From: Mycolicibacterium sp.
GTDB lineage: Bacteria > Actinomycetota > Actinomycetes > Mycobacteriales > Mycobacteriaceae
Direction: 5' to 3'
NCBI RefSeq assembly: GCF_017853185.1
Contig: NZ_JAFMJZ010000002.1
Location: 1-64,000 of the forward strand
DNA: 64,000 nucleotides
In this document: positions 1 to 9,458 of the stretch, piece after piece
Position numbering within the stretch: position 1 is the first letter of the stretch
Layout of the letters: each line of letters opens with the position of its first letter
Translations under genes and position numbers: made by a program
The notes under the pieces: generated by a model
Database searches by the model: none
What the model was told of the DNA's origin: nothing
Seen by the model: the letters and a program-made list of their open reading frames with translations, nothing else

Positions 1-1
1 T

Positions 2-256
2 GATCTCGAGGGCTTCGTCCCGGCGGGTGAGCCGGTGGTCAGCACGTTCTCCGGCTTCGAGTCGATCGAGTACTCTGGCACCTACGTGAACGAGGGCAAG
101 AAGCGCTTCATCGACGAGAAGACCGTCGTGGTGCCGGCCAAGGACGGCAGCTTCTTCGTTCTGCAGCTCAACGGCGATGCGCTCGACACCGAGCAGGCCG
201 TCGTGCAGGACGCCATGAAGGCGATCAACCAAAACACCAAGATCACCGCCCCCTAG
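2..256 (+). CDS. LpqN/LpqT-family lipoprotein, C-terminal part (5' truncated by window edge)
   Basis: Open frame from base 2 (DLEGFVPAGEPVVSTFSGFESIEYSGTYVNEGKKRFIDEKTVVVPAKDGSFFVLQLNGD...) resembles the LpqN/LpqT C-terminal region. Confidence 0.6.
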   Translation, partial: DLEGFVPAGEPVVSTFSGFESIEYSGTYVNEGKKRFIDEKTVVVPAKDGSFFVLQLNGDALDTEQAVVQDAMKAINQNTKITAP

Positions 257-283
257 CCGCGAACTCACCCGGAGATATCGAGA

Positions 284-613
284 ATGATTCGCTTTCACGC
301 TTCCACGTTGCTCACCGCGGCGATCGCCGGCGTCATCTCCCTGTCGGCTCCCATGCTGCCGGCACCGCTGGCCGGCGCCACCACCACCTGCGCGCCCAAC
401 CAGCAGGTCGACGCCCGCACCGGCCTGTGCTGGGGCAAGCAGGACATGAACAACCTCGGCACCGCCCGCGGCATGGGCGGCACCGCCCCGTGCATGCCGG
501 GCCGCCTCGGCCTGTGCATCGGTTCGGTCGCCAACGGCGTCACCCCGGGTGACACGCTGCGGACCAAGCCGCCGGCCGGTCCCGCGCCGCGCAGCACTTG
601 GCCGTCGCGCTAA
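284..613 (+). CDS. small exported protein of unknown function, two Cys (TTCAPNQQVDARTGLCW)
   Basis: RBS-like ggagat upstream, N-terminal signal peptide, stop overlaps the convergent gene stop (CTAA). Confidence 0.7.
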   Translation: MIRFHASTLLTAAIAGVISLSAPMLPAPLAGATTTCAPNQQVDARTGLCWGKQDMNNLGTARGMGGTAPCMPGRLGLCIGSVANGVTPGDTLRTKPPAGPAPRSTWPSR

Positions 614-1989
614 GCCGGGACGCGCCATCCCCTGGTAGCCGACGACGAAGCTGCCCGCAGGCCAACGCGTTTCGAACTTTGATGTGCGGTGGCGAGTCGT
701 CCCGCAGCGCCGACCCGCTTGTCCGTCGTGGCTGCCGCTGCACGACTCGCGCTTGAGGTCCCCGACGTGCCGCGACGGGCCTGGATGCTCGATGCCGAAG
801 GTTGCCGGGCAGCAATGTTGGAGCCCGTCGCCGGCACCCCGGTCTGTACCGGCACCAAGTCGTTCAGTGCGGCCTGGATGCCCTGGCCCACTGCGTTGAC
901 CAGATCGATGGTGAACGTGATCGGGTTGATCAACGGAATCAGGCGGAACGGGGCCGGAGTGCCGTACGGCAGGGTGCGGTCGTAGCCGGTCTCGATCAGC
1001 ACCCGCAACGCCGGCGACACCAGATCGACGAGGGGTGTGATCACCGCGCTGATTCCGAGCGCGTTGCCGAGGCCGATGAGCGGCTGAAGGATCGGCAATG
1101 TCTTATTGGGCACCGTGATGTAGCGGGTATCACCGGTCACCTGGCAATGGGTCGCGGCGGTGCAATCTGCGGTGGCGGCCACCATCATCGCCTCGATCTC
1201 GGCCACCGTGTATCCGTACGGCGTCTCGGACGGCGCGTCGCTGCCCTTGGGAGACAGATACGTGGTGTGGATGTAGGCGAACCCGGCGAGGGCATTGAGG
1301 TCAGCGAGCAGGTTGATCGGGTAGAGCGGGAAGTCCGGGACGCCGTCGTACTGGAAGGCGATGTCCGTCGTTGCGATACCGGTATCGGTCGGGGCCGGTT
1401 GACCGAATGTGGCGTCGAGGATGGGAACGGTGCCCAGTAGCGCCAGTCTCTCGAAAAGGCCGCCGTTGGGCCGGTTCGGGTCACCCGTCAGGACGAATGC
1501 GATGTTGGCTTTCTGCTCTGCCGTCAGATCCCCGAGGATTGCTTTGACCTTGGTGGCGACCGTCGATCCCTGGGAGAAACCGAACACGACCACCGGGTCA
1601 GTGGGGCTGGGGTTGTAACTGCCCACGAGCTTGCTGTTCAGGTTCGTCACACCGCTGGCCACCGATACGTTCCATTTGGCACCGGTGAGGCCTCCCCATC
1701 CCGGCAGCGGGAAGGGCCAGAATTCGGAGATGTACGGGACTGGCGCGTAGGCGCACGTAGGACTGCACAACGCTGTCGTTGTCGACGTGTAGTAATCGAC
1801 GGCGTTCTGCTCGTAGTTCAGTTTGAGACTGGGATCCTTGGTGCCGGTACCGGGCACGATCAGTGCCGTGGTGCCGGTCAGGTGTACCGCTGCATGGATG
1901 ACCGAAGCCATGGTCAACGCGATGGCCGCCGCGAGGGACACGATGGCGATGACGAAGGACCTGCCTAGTGATCGCGCCAGGGTTCCCAT
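610..1989 (-). CDS. PE-PPE domain-containing secreted serine hydrolase (no PE/PPE N-terminal domain)
   Basis: N-terminal membrane/signal segment, LIVPGTGTKDPS start of PE-PPE domain and GFSQGS nucleophile motif; basic Ser/Ala/Arg-rich tail. Confidence 0.85.
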   Translation of the reverse strand: MGTLARSLGRSFVIAIVSLAAAIALTMASVIHAAVHLTGTTALIVPGTGTKDPSLKLNYEQNAVDYYTSTTTALCSPTCAYAPVPYISEFWPFPLPGWGGLTGAKWNVSVASGVTNLNSKLVGSYNPSPTDPVVVFGFSQGSTVATKVKAILGDLTAEQKANIAFVLTGDPNRPNGGLFERLALLGTVPILDATFGQPAPTDTGIATTDIAFQYDGVPDFPLYPINLLADLNALAGFAYIHTTYLSPKGSDAPSETPYGYTVAEIEAMMVAATADCTAATHCQVTGDTRYITVPNKTLPILQPLIGLGNALGISAVITPLVDLVSPALRVLIETGYDRTLPYGTPAPFRLIPLINPITFTIDLVNAVGQGIQAALNDLVPVQTGVPATGSNIAARQPSASSIQARRGTSGTSSASRAAAATTDKRVGAAGRLATAHQSSKRVGLRAASSSATRGWRVPA

Positions 1990-2072
1990 GGTGACTCGCT
2001 TTCTGCGGGTTTCCGACGAATCGTCGAACCGTAACAGGGGAATGGCGCGAGTCGGATGAAACCGGCGGGTCT

Positions 2073-2090
2073 ACCAACCGCCCGGTTGGT
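2073..2090. promoter_or_regulatory. perfect inverted repeat ACCAACCG-CC-CGGTTGGT, candidate TetR-family operator
   Basis: 18-bp palindrome between the PE-PPE hydrolase start (1989) and the fadE start (2134). Confidence 0.7.
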
Positions 2091-2133
2091 CTATCCTCGA
2101 GGGGAACGTACCCACTCGCCGGAGGTCACACCC

Positions 2134-3294
2134 ATGGGCAATGCCGTCAAGTACCAGCGCACGCTCTTCGAGCCTGAGCACGACCTGTTCCGGGAGTCCT
2201 ACCGGGCGTTCCTGGACAAGCACGTCAAGCCCTTCCACGATCAGTGGGAGAAGGACAAGATCGTCGACCGCGGAGTGTGGCTGGAGGCCGGCAAGCAGGG
2301 CTACCTCGGGATGGCGGTGCCGGAGGAGTACGGCGGCGGCGGCAACCCGGACTTCCGCTACAACACCATCGTCTGCGAGGAGACCGTGGCCGGCCGCTAC
2401 AGCGGACTCGGCTTCTCCCTGCACAACGACGTCATCGCACCGTACCTGCTGCACCAGACCAACGACGAGCAGAAGGCGCGCTGGCTGCCGAAGTTCTGCA
2501 CGGGCGAGATGATCACCGCGATCGCCATGACCGAACCGGGCACCGGCAGCGATCTGCAGGGCATCAAGACCCGGGCGGTCCGCGAGGGCGACCACTACAT
2601 CCTCAACGGGTCGAAGACCTTCATCACCAACGGCATCAATTCCGACCTGGTGATCGTGGTGGCACAGACCAACCCGGAGAAGGGCGCCCAGGGCTTCTCG
2701 CTGCTCGGCGTGGAGCGAGGTATGCCGGGCTTCGAGCGCGGCCGTCACCTCGACAAGGTCGGCCTCGACGCGCAGGACACCGCGGAACTGTCCTTCACCG
2801 ACGTGCATGTTCCGGTGGAGAACCTGATCGGCGAGGAGGGGATGGGCTTCATCTACCTCATGCAGAACCTCCCGCAGGAACGCCTGTCGATCGCGATCAT
2901 GGCGGCCGCGGCGATGGAGTCGGTGCTCGAGGAGACCCTGCAATACGTCAAAGAGCGCAAGGCGTTCGGTAAGCCGATCGGCTCATTCCAGAACAGCCGT
3001 TTCCTGCTCGCCGAATTGGCGACCGAAGCCACCGCGGTCCGGGTTCTCACCGACGAATTCATCCGGTTGCACCTCGACGAGAAACTGACCGCCGATCAGG
3101 CCGCGATGGCCAAGTGGTGGACCACCGAGGCGCAGGTCAAGCTCATCGACCGGTGCGTGCAGTTGCACGGCGGGTACGGCTATATGCGCGAATACAACGT
3201 GGCACGGGCCTACCTGGACGCCCGCGTCCAGACCATCTACGGCGGCACCACCGAGATCATGAAGGAGATCATCGGTCGCGGACTGGGCGTCTGA
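2134..3294 (+). CDS. fadE20: acyl-CoA dehydrogenase
   Basis: Full-length ACAD protein (MGNAVKYQRTLFEPEHDLFRESYRAFL...AMTEPGTGSDLQGIKT...QLHGGYGYMREY...); symbol from family plus synteny with lexA locus. Confidence 0.88.
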   Translation: MGNAVKYQRTLFEPEHDLFRESYRAFLDKHVKPFHDQWEKDKIVDRGVWLEAGKQGYLGMAVPEEYGGGGNPDFRYNTIVCEETVAGRYSGLGFSLHNDVIAPYLLHQTNDEQKARWLPKFCTGEMITAIAMTEPGTGSDLQGIKTRAVREGDHYILNGSKTFITNGINSDLVIVVAQTNPEKGAQGFSLLGVERGMPGFERGRHLDKVGLDAQDTAELSFTDVHVPVENLIGEEGMGFIYLMQNLPQERLSIAIMAAAAMESVLEETLQYVKERKAFGKPIGSFQNSRFLLAELATEATAVRVLTDEFIRLHLDEKLTADQAAMAKWWTTEAQVKLIDRCVQLHGGYGYMREYNVARAYLDARVQTIYGGTTEIMKEIIGRGLGV

Positions 3295-3470
3295 GCGAGC
3301 GGAATTCATCGTCCGACGAGGCATTTCAGTTCAATTCGGGTTTTATCTCGATTTGGATTCGCGCGTTAATTTGCCGCGCGTGTCGTGGTTAGCTGGCGCG
3401 GAAATTGTGCGACGGTTTGGATCAATTCCAGGGCTAGCCCAAGCATTGGACTGATTGCGGGAGACGGGTA

Positions 3471-5513
3471 ATGACGCGGCTTGTGAACGGATTCATGAGG
3501 TACGGAAGGCGTCTGGCGCTCGGCGTGGCCGTCACCGCCACCGCGGCGGCACTGGTCTCCCCGCACGCGTTCGCCTCGCCCGAGAGCGACGCCTCCGGCG
3601 CGATCAACGCGGCCTGGGATGCCGCCGGCGGTTCGAGTTCGGCGGTGGGAGCCCAGGACGGCGACGTCTACTCGGTCGGCACCGGTTACGGCCAGAAGTT
3701 CACCGACGGGCAGATCTTCTACACCCCCGACACCGGCGCGCACCTGATCTACGGCGAGATCCTGGACAAGTACCAGTCCCTGGGCGGACCGGGCGACAGC
3801 GATCTGGGATTCCCCACCATCGACGAGGTCGCCGGTCTGGTCGGGCCGAACAGCCGGGTCAGCACCTTCAGCGCCAGCGACAAGCCCGCCATCTTCTGGA
3901 CTTCCGACACCGGTGCCTGGGTGGTGCGCGGCGCCCTCAACGCGGCGTGGGACAAGCTCGGCGGTTCGGCCGGCACGCTCGGGGTTCCCACCGAGGATGA
4001 GCGCTACGACGGGGACGTCGTGAGCCAGAAGTTCACCGGCGGCGAGCTGTCCTGGAACACCGCCACCAAGACCTTCAGCAGTGATCCCTCCAGCCTGGCC
4101 GACGAACTGGTCGGACTCGAGGTGCCTGCGGACGCGACGACTCAGATCAACATGGCCTGGCGGGCCAGCGGCGGACTGGGCGGCCCGCTAGGCGCCCGGC
4201 AGGGTACCCAGTCGGCGATCGGTGACCCGGGCCCAGGACAGGGCGCCGAGCAGGGCTACGCCGGCGGCAAGATCTTCTACTCCCCGGACACCGGCGCGCA
4301 TGCGGTGACCGGCGCGATCCTGTCCAAGTACGAGTCGCTCGGCGGCCCGACCGGCGACTTGGGGTACCCGGTCGGCACCGAGGCCGACGGCGGCGTCCCC
4401 AACAGCCGGATCGGTTCCTTCAGCGCACCGGACAAGCCGGTCATCTTCTGGACGCCCGACAACGGCGCGATCGTGGTCCGCGGCTCCATCAACGCGGCCT
4501 GGCAGAAGCTGGGCGGCGCGACTGGAACGCTGGGAGCCCCGACCGGCGAGCAGACCGCCAGCGGCGACACCGTCAGCCAGACCTTCAGCGGCGGTCAGAT
4601 CTCCTGGAACCAGGAGACCAAGGAGTTCACCACCAACCCGGCCGATCTCGCGTCGCAGCTGTCCGGCGTCGAGCTGCCCAGCGTGACCGGTCAGACGCCG
4701 GCGACGACCTCGGGCGGATCGTCCGATAAGTCGGCCAAGCAGTGGTGGTGGCTGGCGATCGCCATCCCGTTGCTGCTGCTGCTCGGACTCGTCGGACTGT
4801 GGGCGATGCGACGTGGAAGCACGGCCGACCGCGGCTCTGACTTCGACGGCGACGCGGGCCGGTGGCCCGGTGAGAACCTGGGTGGCGCCTCGGAGGCGGA
4901 GCGGACGGCTGAATACCGTTGGTCGGCGGGGACTTTCGAAGATGAGGACACGATCGACACCGCGCCCACCCGGATTCCCAGTGAGGCGGAACTCGCGGCA
5001 GCAGCCGAGGGCTTCGATGACGAGGGCGATCGCCCCGACGGTGGACGGCACGCGGCCCAGAGTGGTGACGCCGAGTCGCCCTGGCAGCTTGACCTCGGCG
5101 AGGCGGGACAGTCACGCCGCCGGCATGCGGCCCAGGACTTCTCCCGGTGGACGCAGCCGTTCGAAAGCCGCTTCGACGACGTCGCCGACGAGCCAGCGGC
5201 GGAAGGCGCAGTCGGCGGATTCGACGAGTCCTCGTGGACCGGCTACGCGTTCGAAGACGAGGCCGAGGTAGAGGTCGAGGTCGAGGTCGAGCCCGCCGAG
5301 TCGGTCGATGAGGACGACACCTGGCGCCCGGCGATCCATCTGCCACTGGCCGATCCGTACCAGGCGCCTGAGGGATACGTCATCAAGGCCAACACCCATT
5401 CCGGCCTGTACTACACCCCGGATTCGGCGATGTACGCCAGCACTGTTCCCGAGGTCTGGTTCGCCAGCGAGGATTTGGCGCAGGCCAACGGCTTCATCAA
5501 GGCGCCGAAATAG
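3471..5513 (+). CDS. LGFP-repeat transmembrane protein with C-terminal sunset-like domain
   Basis: Signal peptide, repeated I.AAW...LGGP.G.LG.P repeats, single TM (WWWLAIAIPLLLLLGLVGLWAM), acidic linker, C-terminal YVIKANTHSGLYYTPDSAMYASTVPEVWFASEDLAQANGFIKA. Confidence 0.85.
   Translation: MTRLVNGFMRYGRRLALGVAVTATAAALVSPHAFASPESDASGAINAAWDAAGGSSSAVGAQDGDVYSVGTGYGQKFTDGQIFYTPDTGAHLIYGEILDKYQSLGGPGDSDLGFPTIDEVAGLVGPNSRVSTFSASDKPAIFWTSDTGAWVVRGALNAAWDKLGGSAGTLGVPTEDERYDGDVVSQKFTGGELSWNTATKTFSSDPSSLADELVGLEVPADATTQINMAWRASGGLGGPLGARQGTQSAIGDPGPGQGAEQGYAGGKIFYSPDTGAHAVTGAILSKYESLGGPTGDLGYPVGTEADGGVPNSRIGSFSAPDKPVIFWTPDNGAIVVRGSINAAWQKLGGATGTLGAPTGEQTASGDTVSQTFSGGQISWNQETKEFTTNPADLASQLSGVELPSVTGQTPATTSGGSSDKSAKQWWWLAIAIPLLLLLGLVGLWAMRRGSTADRGSDFDGDAGRWPGENLGGASEAERTAEYRWSAGTFEDEDTIDTAPTRIPSEAELAAAAEGFDDEGDRPDGGRHAAQSGDAESPWQLDLGEAGQSRRRHAAQDFSRWTQPFESRFDDVADEPAAEGAVGGFDESSWTGYAFEDEAEVEVEVEVEPAESVDEDDTWRPAIHLPLADPYQAPEGYVIKANTHSGLYYTPDSAMYASTVPEVWFASEDLAQANGFIKAPK
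5265..5292. repeat. 6-bp microsatellite (GAGGTM)n encoding VEVEVEVE
   Basis: gaggtagaggtcgaggtcgaggtcgag inside the LGFP protein gene. Confidence 0.85.
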
Positions 5514-5515
5514 TT

Positions 5516-5569
5516 CGGAGTCCCTCGATCTTGCGGAGTCCCTCGATCTTGCGGAGTTTCTAGATCTTG
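5516..5569. repeat. three 18-bp tandem units (cggagtccctcgatcttg) spanning the lexA stop codon
   Basis: 5516-5533, 5534-5551 identical; 5552-5569 cggagtttctagatcttg diverged and containing the lexA TAG. Confidence 0.95.
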
Positions 5570-6228
5570 CGGATTACGGTGACGACCTTGCCGAGCACGA
5601 CGGCGTCGTTGCCCGGGATCGGGTCGAAGACCGGGTTGTGCGGCATCAGCCAGACCTGACCGCCAGTGCGCTTGAAGGTCTTGACGGTGGCTTCGCCGTC
5701 GATCATCGCGGCGACGATGTCGCCGTTGTCGGCGACGTTCTGCTGACGCACGACGACCCAGTCGCCGTCGCAGATGGCGGCATCGACCATCGACTCGCCG
5801 ACGACCTTCAGTAGGAACAGCGAGCCCTCGCCGACCAGCACGCGGGGCAGTGGGAACACGTCCTCGACGGCTTCCTCGGCCAGGATCGGTCCGCCGGCGG
5901 CGATCCGGCCGAGCACCGGCACGAACGTGGGTTCCGGCAGCGCATCCGAGCCGCTGACATCGGTGACCACCGGTGTCACCACGTCATCGGAACCTCGCAC
6001 GTCCACCGCTCGGGGCCGGTTGGGATCCCTGCGCAGAAAGCCCTTGCGCTCCAGGGTGCGCAACTGATGGGCGACCGATGACGTCGAGGTCAGGCCGACG
6101 GCATCCCCGATCTCCCGGATGCTGGGCGGATAACCGCGGCTGGTGACCGATGCCCGGATGACGTCCAGGATGGTCCGCTGGCGTTCGGTGAGTCCGGATG
6201 CGGCGGAGGCGCCTTTGCTTTCGCTCAT
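5560..6228 (-). CDS. lexA: SOS repressor LexA
   Basis: [45 protein letters not shown]-domain and AAG cleavage/Ser-Lys C-domain ([17 protein letters not shown]...ATVKTFKR); start at MSESKG. Confidence 0.98.
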   Translation of the reverse strand: MSESKGASAASGLTERQRTILDVIRASVTSRGYPPSIREIGDAVGLTSTSSVAHQLRTLERKGFLRRDPNRPRAVDVRGSDDVVTPVVTDVSGSDALPEPTFVPVLGRIAAGGPILAEEAVEDVFPLPRVLVGEGSLFLLKVVGESMVDAAICDGDWVVVRQQNVADNGDIVAAMIDGEATVKTFKRTGGQVWLMPHNPVFDPIPGNDAVVLGKVVTVIRKI

Positions 6229-6260
6229 AGAGGCGAATGTAACGCGGAAAGCCGACATTA

Positions 6261-6276
6261 TCAAACATGTGTTCGA
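6261..6276. promoter_or_regulatory. SOS box upstream of lexA (TCAAACATGTGTTCGA)
   Basis: One mismatch to TCGAAC-N4-GTTCGA. Confidence 0.85.
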
Positions 6277-6365
6277 GCGTGTCGGCCTCGCTTCTGGACG
6301 GCGGCCGCAGCTCGTGCGGGAACTTGTCGGAGGGTCTGGCTATCGTCGGCGACACGCTCGTTCAA

Positions 6366-6403
6366 ATGTTCGAAATTCGAACATGCGATCGAGTACAGTT
6401 CGA
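6366..6403. promoter_or_regulatory. SOS-box cluster upstream of chiZ
   Basis: Perfect 19-bp palindrome ATGTTCGAA-A-TTCGAACAT (6366-6384) plus TCGAACATGCGATCGA (6377-6392) and ATCGAGTACAGTTCGA (6388-6403). Confidence 0.75.
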
Positions 6404-6439
6404 ACACAAGAGCGAACAAGTCCGCGGAAAGGGGCGAAC

Positions 6440-6976
6440 ATGACAGTCCTCGATGATCGGAATCTGATCGACGAGCAGTTGGCCGAGCAGCTGGCACAGT
6501 GGCAGCAGTTATGGCCACGGGAAGCGTCCCGTGCGCCCCAGTCCGTCCAGCGGGCCGCGGTCCGGCAGGGCGTCCGTCCCGCCGCCGGTCGTGCCGGGCG
6601 TCCGACTCCCGGGGGCCCGGCGATCGCACCGATGCGTTACCGGGGAACCGGGATCGGCGTGTCCCGCGCGACACACCTGGCGCGCCGGCAGGTCAGCACC
6701 ACGGTCACCGTCGCACTGGCGGCGCTGGCCGCGTTGATCACGGTGTGGCTGGGATCCATCGCGCATTTCAGCAGCGACGCACCGGCGGCGGCTGCGGCTG
6801 TTTCCGAGCAGTTGGCGGTGGTGCAGGTCCAGGCCGGTGAGACGCTGGCACAGTTGGCGGCGCGGGTGGCCCCGGACGCTCCGGCCGGTCAGGTCGTCGA
6901 TCGCATCCGCGACCTGAACAAGCTCGGGTCGGTGGCTGTCGACGCCGGGCAGACCCTCATCGCCCCGGTCGGCTGA
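6440..6976 (+). CDS. chiZ: LysM-domain DNA-damage-inducible cell-envelope protein (ChiZ/Rv2719c-like)
   Basis: Divergent to lexA; TM plus C-terminal LysM (VQAGETLAQLAARVAPDAPAGQVVDRIRDLNKL...GQTLIAPVG). Confidence 0.85.
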   Translation: MTVLDDRNLIDEQLAEQLAQWQQLWPREASRAPQSVQRAAVRQGVRPAAGRAGRPTPGGPAIAPMRYRGTGIGVSRATHLARRQVSTTVTVALAALAALITVWLGSIAHFSSDAPAAAAAVSEQLAVVQVQAGETLAQLAARVAPDAPAGQVVDRIRDLNKLGSVAVDAGQTLIAPVG

Positions 6977-7114
6977 CCTTCGCCGATGTCCGGCGAAACC
7001 GGATGCCGCGCAACGGGGCTCGGTCGGCTCGTCGGTGATGGTCGGGCCAGGCAGGCGAGGGTAGGCTCTCTTCCGTTCGGTACCCCGGCCGGATTCGGAA
7101 GAGAGGAAGCGCTC

Positions 7115-7579
7115 ATGCACTGTCCTTTCTGCCGTCATCCGGACTCGCGGGTGGTTGACTCCCGGGAGGCCGACGAGGGTCAGGCGATCCGCCGCCGCCG
7201 GTCCTGCCCGGAGTGCGGCCGCCGGTTCACCACCGTCGAGACTGCCGTGCTCGCGGTCGTCAAGCGCAGTGGTGTCACCGAGCCGTTCAGCCGGGAGAAG
7301 GTGATCAGCGGAGTGCGCCGGGCCTGCCAGGGCCGCGATGTCGACGATGACGCCCTCAACCTGCTGGCCCAGCAGGTCGAAGACGCCGTCCGAGCCGGCG
7401 GGTCGCCGGAGGTGCCCAGCAATGAGGTCGGGCTGGCGATCCTGGGGCCGCTGCGCGAACTCGACGAGGTGGCCTATTTGAGGTTCGCCTCGGTGTACCG
7501 GTCATTCAGTTCGGCCGAGGATTTCGAGCGGGAGATCGAGACGCTGCGTGCCCATCGAACGGTCGGCACGTCCGGCTAG
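7115..7579 (+). CDS. nrdR: transcriptional repressor NrdR
   Basis: [42 protein letters not shown] zinc ribbon plus ATP-cone. Confidence 0.98.
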   Translation: MHCPFCRHPDSRVVDSREADEGQAIRRRRSCPECGRRFTTVETAVLAVVKRSGVTEPFSREKVISGVRRACQGRDVDDDALNLLAQQVEDAVRAGGSPEVPSNEVGLAILGPLRELDEVAYLRFASVYRSFSSAEDFEREIETLRAHRTVGTSG

Positions 7580-7603
7580 TTCAGGTGCCGGCGCCGGTCG
7601 GCC

Positions 7604-8290
7604 TCATCCGAACTGTCGGACTCCGTCGCTGACCACGCGGCCGGAAACCAGGACCCACCCGTCGGGCTTCCATGCGGTGTGGATCTGCGAACCCTTGCCC
7701 TGGGTGATCTCCAGGTCGCGACTGAGATGGTCGGTGATGCGCACCGCTGCCGAACCGGTGGCTTCGTCTTCGGGCACTCCCAGATTGGTGGCGAACATCC
7801 GGGACCGAATCCGTCCGGCGTCACGGTCGAGCCAGGTCCACAGGTAGTGCGGCGCGTCGTCGTCGTAGTCGCCCGGTTCGGCAGCGTCCAACTCGGCCGG
7901 TGAGGCCACGTCGTGGATGACGAACTCCGGCGCCCACTCCGCCCGGGCGAGGATCCCGGTCAGCTGATCCTCGTATCGGATCTGCACGACTCCGGCCGGC
8001 ACCTGCAGGGTGTGGACCGGAGTGCCCCGATCGCGCAGCCACCAGGCGGCCCCGACAGTGGGATGCCCGGCGAAAGGGATCTCGGTCGCCGGTGTGAAGA
8101 TCCGGGCGTGCGCCGTCGTCGACCCCGGGTCGGGAAGATCGATGAAAATCGTTTCGCTGTAACCCAATTCGGTCGCGATGCGCTGCCGGTCGGCCGGGGG
8201 AGCGGTGGCGGCGTCGACGACTCCCAACGGGTTGCCGAAGTTGCCGTCGGCGTCGGTGAAGACCCGCAACACCGTGACGTCGATGCCCAT
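7604..8290 (-). CDS. PhzF-family isomerase/epimerase-like protein
   Basis: [19 protein letters not shown]...[10 protein letters not shown]...[20 protein letters not shown]...TGSAA. Confidence 0.9.
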   Translation of the reverse strand: MGIDVTVLRVFTDADGNFGNPLGVVDAATAPPADRQRIATELGYSETIFIDLPDPGSTTAHARIFTPATEIPFAGHPTVGAAWWLRDRGTPVHTLQVPAGVVQIRYEDQLTGILARAEWAPEFVIHDVASPAELDAAEPGDYDDDAPHYLWTWLDRDAGRIRSRMFATNLGVPEDEATGSAAVRITDHLSRDLEITQGKGSQIHTAWKPDGWVLVSGRVVSDGVRQFG

Positions 8291-8317
8291 ATGCCGAGAC
8301 TACGCCGAGCCGCCGTG

Positions 8318-9265
8318 TCAGGCCGTTCCGTCCTCGCCGTCCCTGAGATCGTCGGCGTGCTCGGCCAGGAATCGCTCGAATTCCGCGCCGAGCTCCTCGC
8401 CGCTGGGCAGTTCCTCGTCGCGCGCGAGCAGTGACCGGTTCTCCTGGGCCTCGACGAAGGTGTCGCACTGCCGTTCCAGCGCGGAGACCACCTGGCTGAT
8501 CTCGGCGGAGGCGTCCACCTGCTCGTTGATCCTGCGGCGAACCTCGTCCGCGGACTCGGTGAGGGCATCCAGTGGGAACTGCAGCGCAGCGGACTTGGCC
8601 ACCTGTTCCAGCAGCGCTTCAGCGGCCGCCGGGAAGTCGGTCTGGGCCAGGTAGTGCGGCACATGCACGGTGAAGCCCACCGCGTCGTGGCCGTGCTGCG
8701 CCATCCGGTACTCGAGCAGGTTGGAGACGCTGCCGGGGACCTGGACCTCGTTCACCCAGGGCTGGTGGTCGGCGATGAGTTCGCGATTGTTCGAATGCGC
8801 GGTCATCGACACCGGTCGGGTGTGCGGGACCGCCATCGGGATCGCACCCAGACCGATGGTCTGGCGGACACCGAGGCGCTCGGCGAGAAGTCGCACGGCG
8901 GTGATGAAGCGTTCCCACTTCAGATCCGGCTCAAGGCCGGCCAGTAGCAGGAACGGCGTGCCGACGCTGTCGTGAAGCGCATAGAGGTTCAGTCGCGGGT
9001 CTTCGTAGCGGGTGAAGTGGTCGCTCTTGAACGTCATCATCGGCCGTCGCGAGCGGTAATCCAGCAGATCGTCGATGGCGAACGATGCCACCAGTTCGGT
9101 GTCCAGGGTGTCGGTCAGGTGTTCGGCGGCCAACCGGATGGCATGACCGGCATCGGAGAAGCCTTCCAGGGCGTGAACGAGCACCGGCCCTCGGCCGTCC
9201 GGCGACGAGATCTGTGGCGCCGGTACCTCGAGTTCGTAGATCCGCTCCTGCTGGTTGTCATCCAT
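8318..9265 (-). CDS. PAC2 family protein
   Basis: LVHALEGFSDAGHAIRLAAEHL...ELVASFAIDDLLDYRSRRP...GLGAIPMAVPHTRPVSMTAHSNN. Confidence 0.88.
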   Translation of the reverse strand: MDDNQQERIYELEVPAPQISSPDGRGPVLVHALEGFSDAGHAIRLAAEHLTDTLDTELVASFAIDDLLDYRSRRPMMTFKSDHFTRYEDPRLNLYALHDSVGTPFLLLAGLEPDLKWERFITAVRLLAERLGVRQTIGLGAIPMAVPHTRPVSMTAHSNNRELIADHQPWVNEVQVPGSVSNLLEYRMAQHGHDAVGFTVHVPHYLAQTDFPAAAEALLEQVAKSAALQFPLDALTESADEVRRRINEQVDASAEISQVVSALERQCDTFVEAQENRSLLARDEELPSGEELGAEFERFLAEHADDLRDGEDGTA

Positions 9266-9458
9266 CGTCGTGCCTCCTCACTGAAACCTCAGTCTGCATA
9301 ACGCATCGAGGGTGAAGCGCGTTCCCGCCCGCACCGCGGAACGGGTTCATCAGCAGCCTAGGGGCTCTTATCCACAGTTGCGTGTCGGTACACAGGTGCA
9401 CCGGAATCCGTGCCGCGGCGGTGCGGTGCTGACGGTGGGTCTTGGCACCGTCGCAGCC

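Noticed and set aside
9368-9376. TTATCCACA DnaA-box-like sequence upstream of the DUF4192 gene
   Set aside because: Isolated 9-mer with no cluster; expected by chance at this window size. A second isolated TTGTCCACA lies at 14907-14915 inside the DUF952 gene
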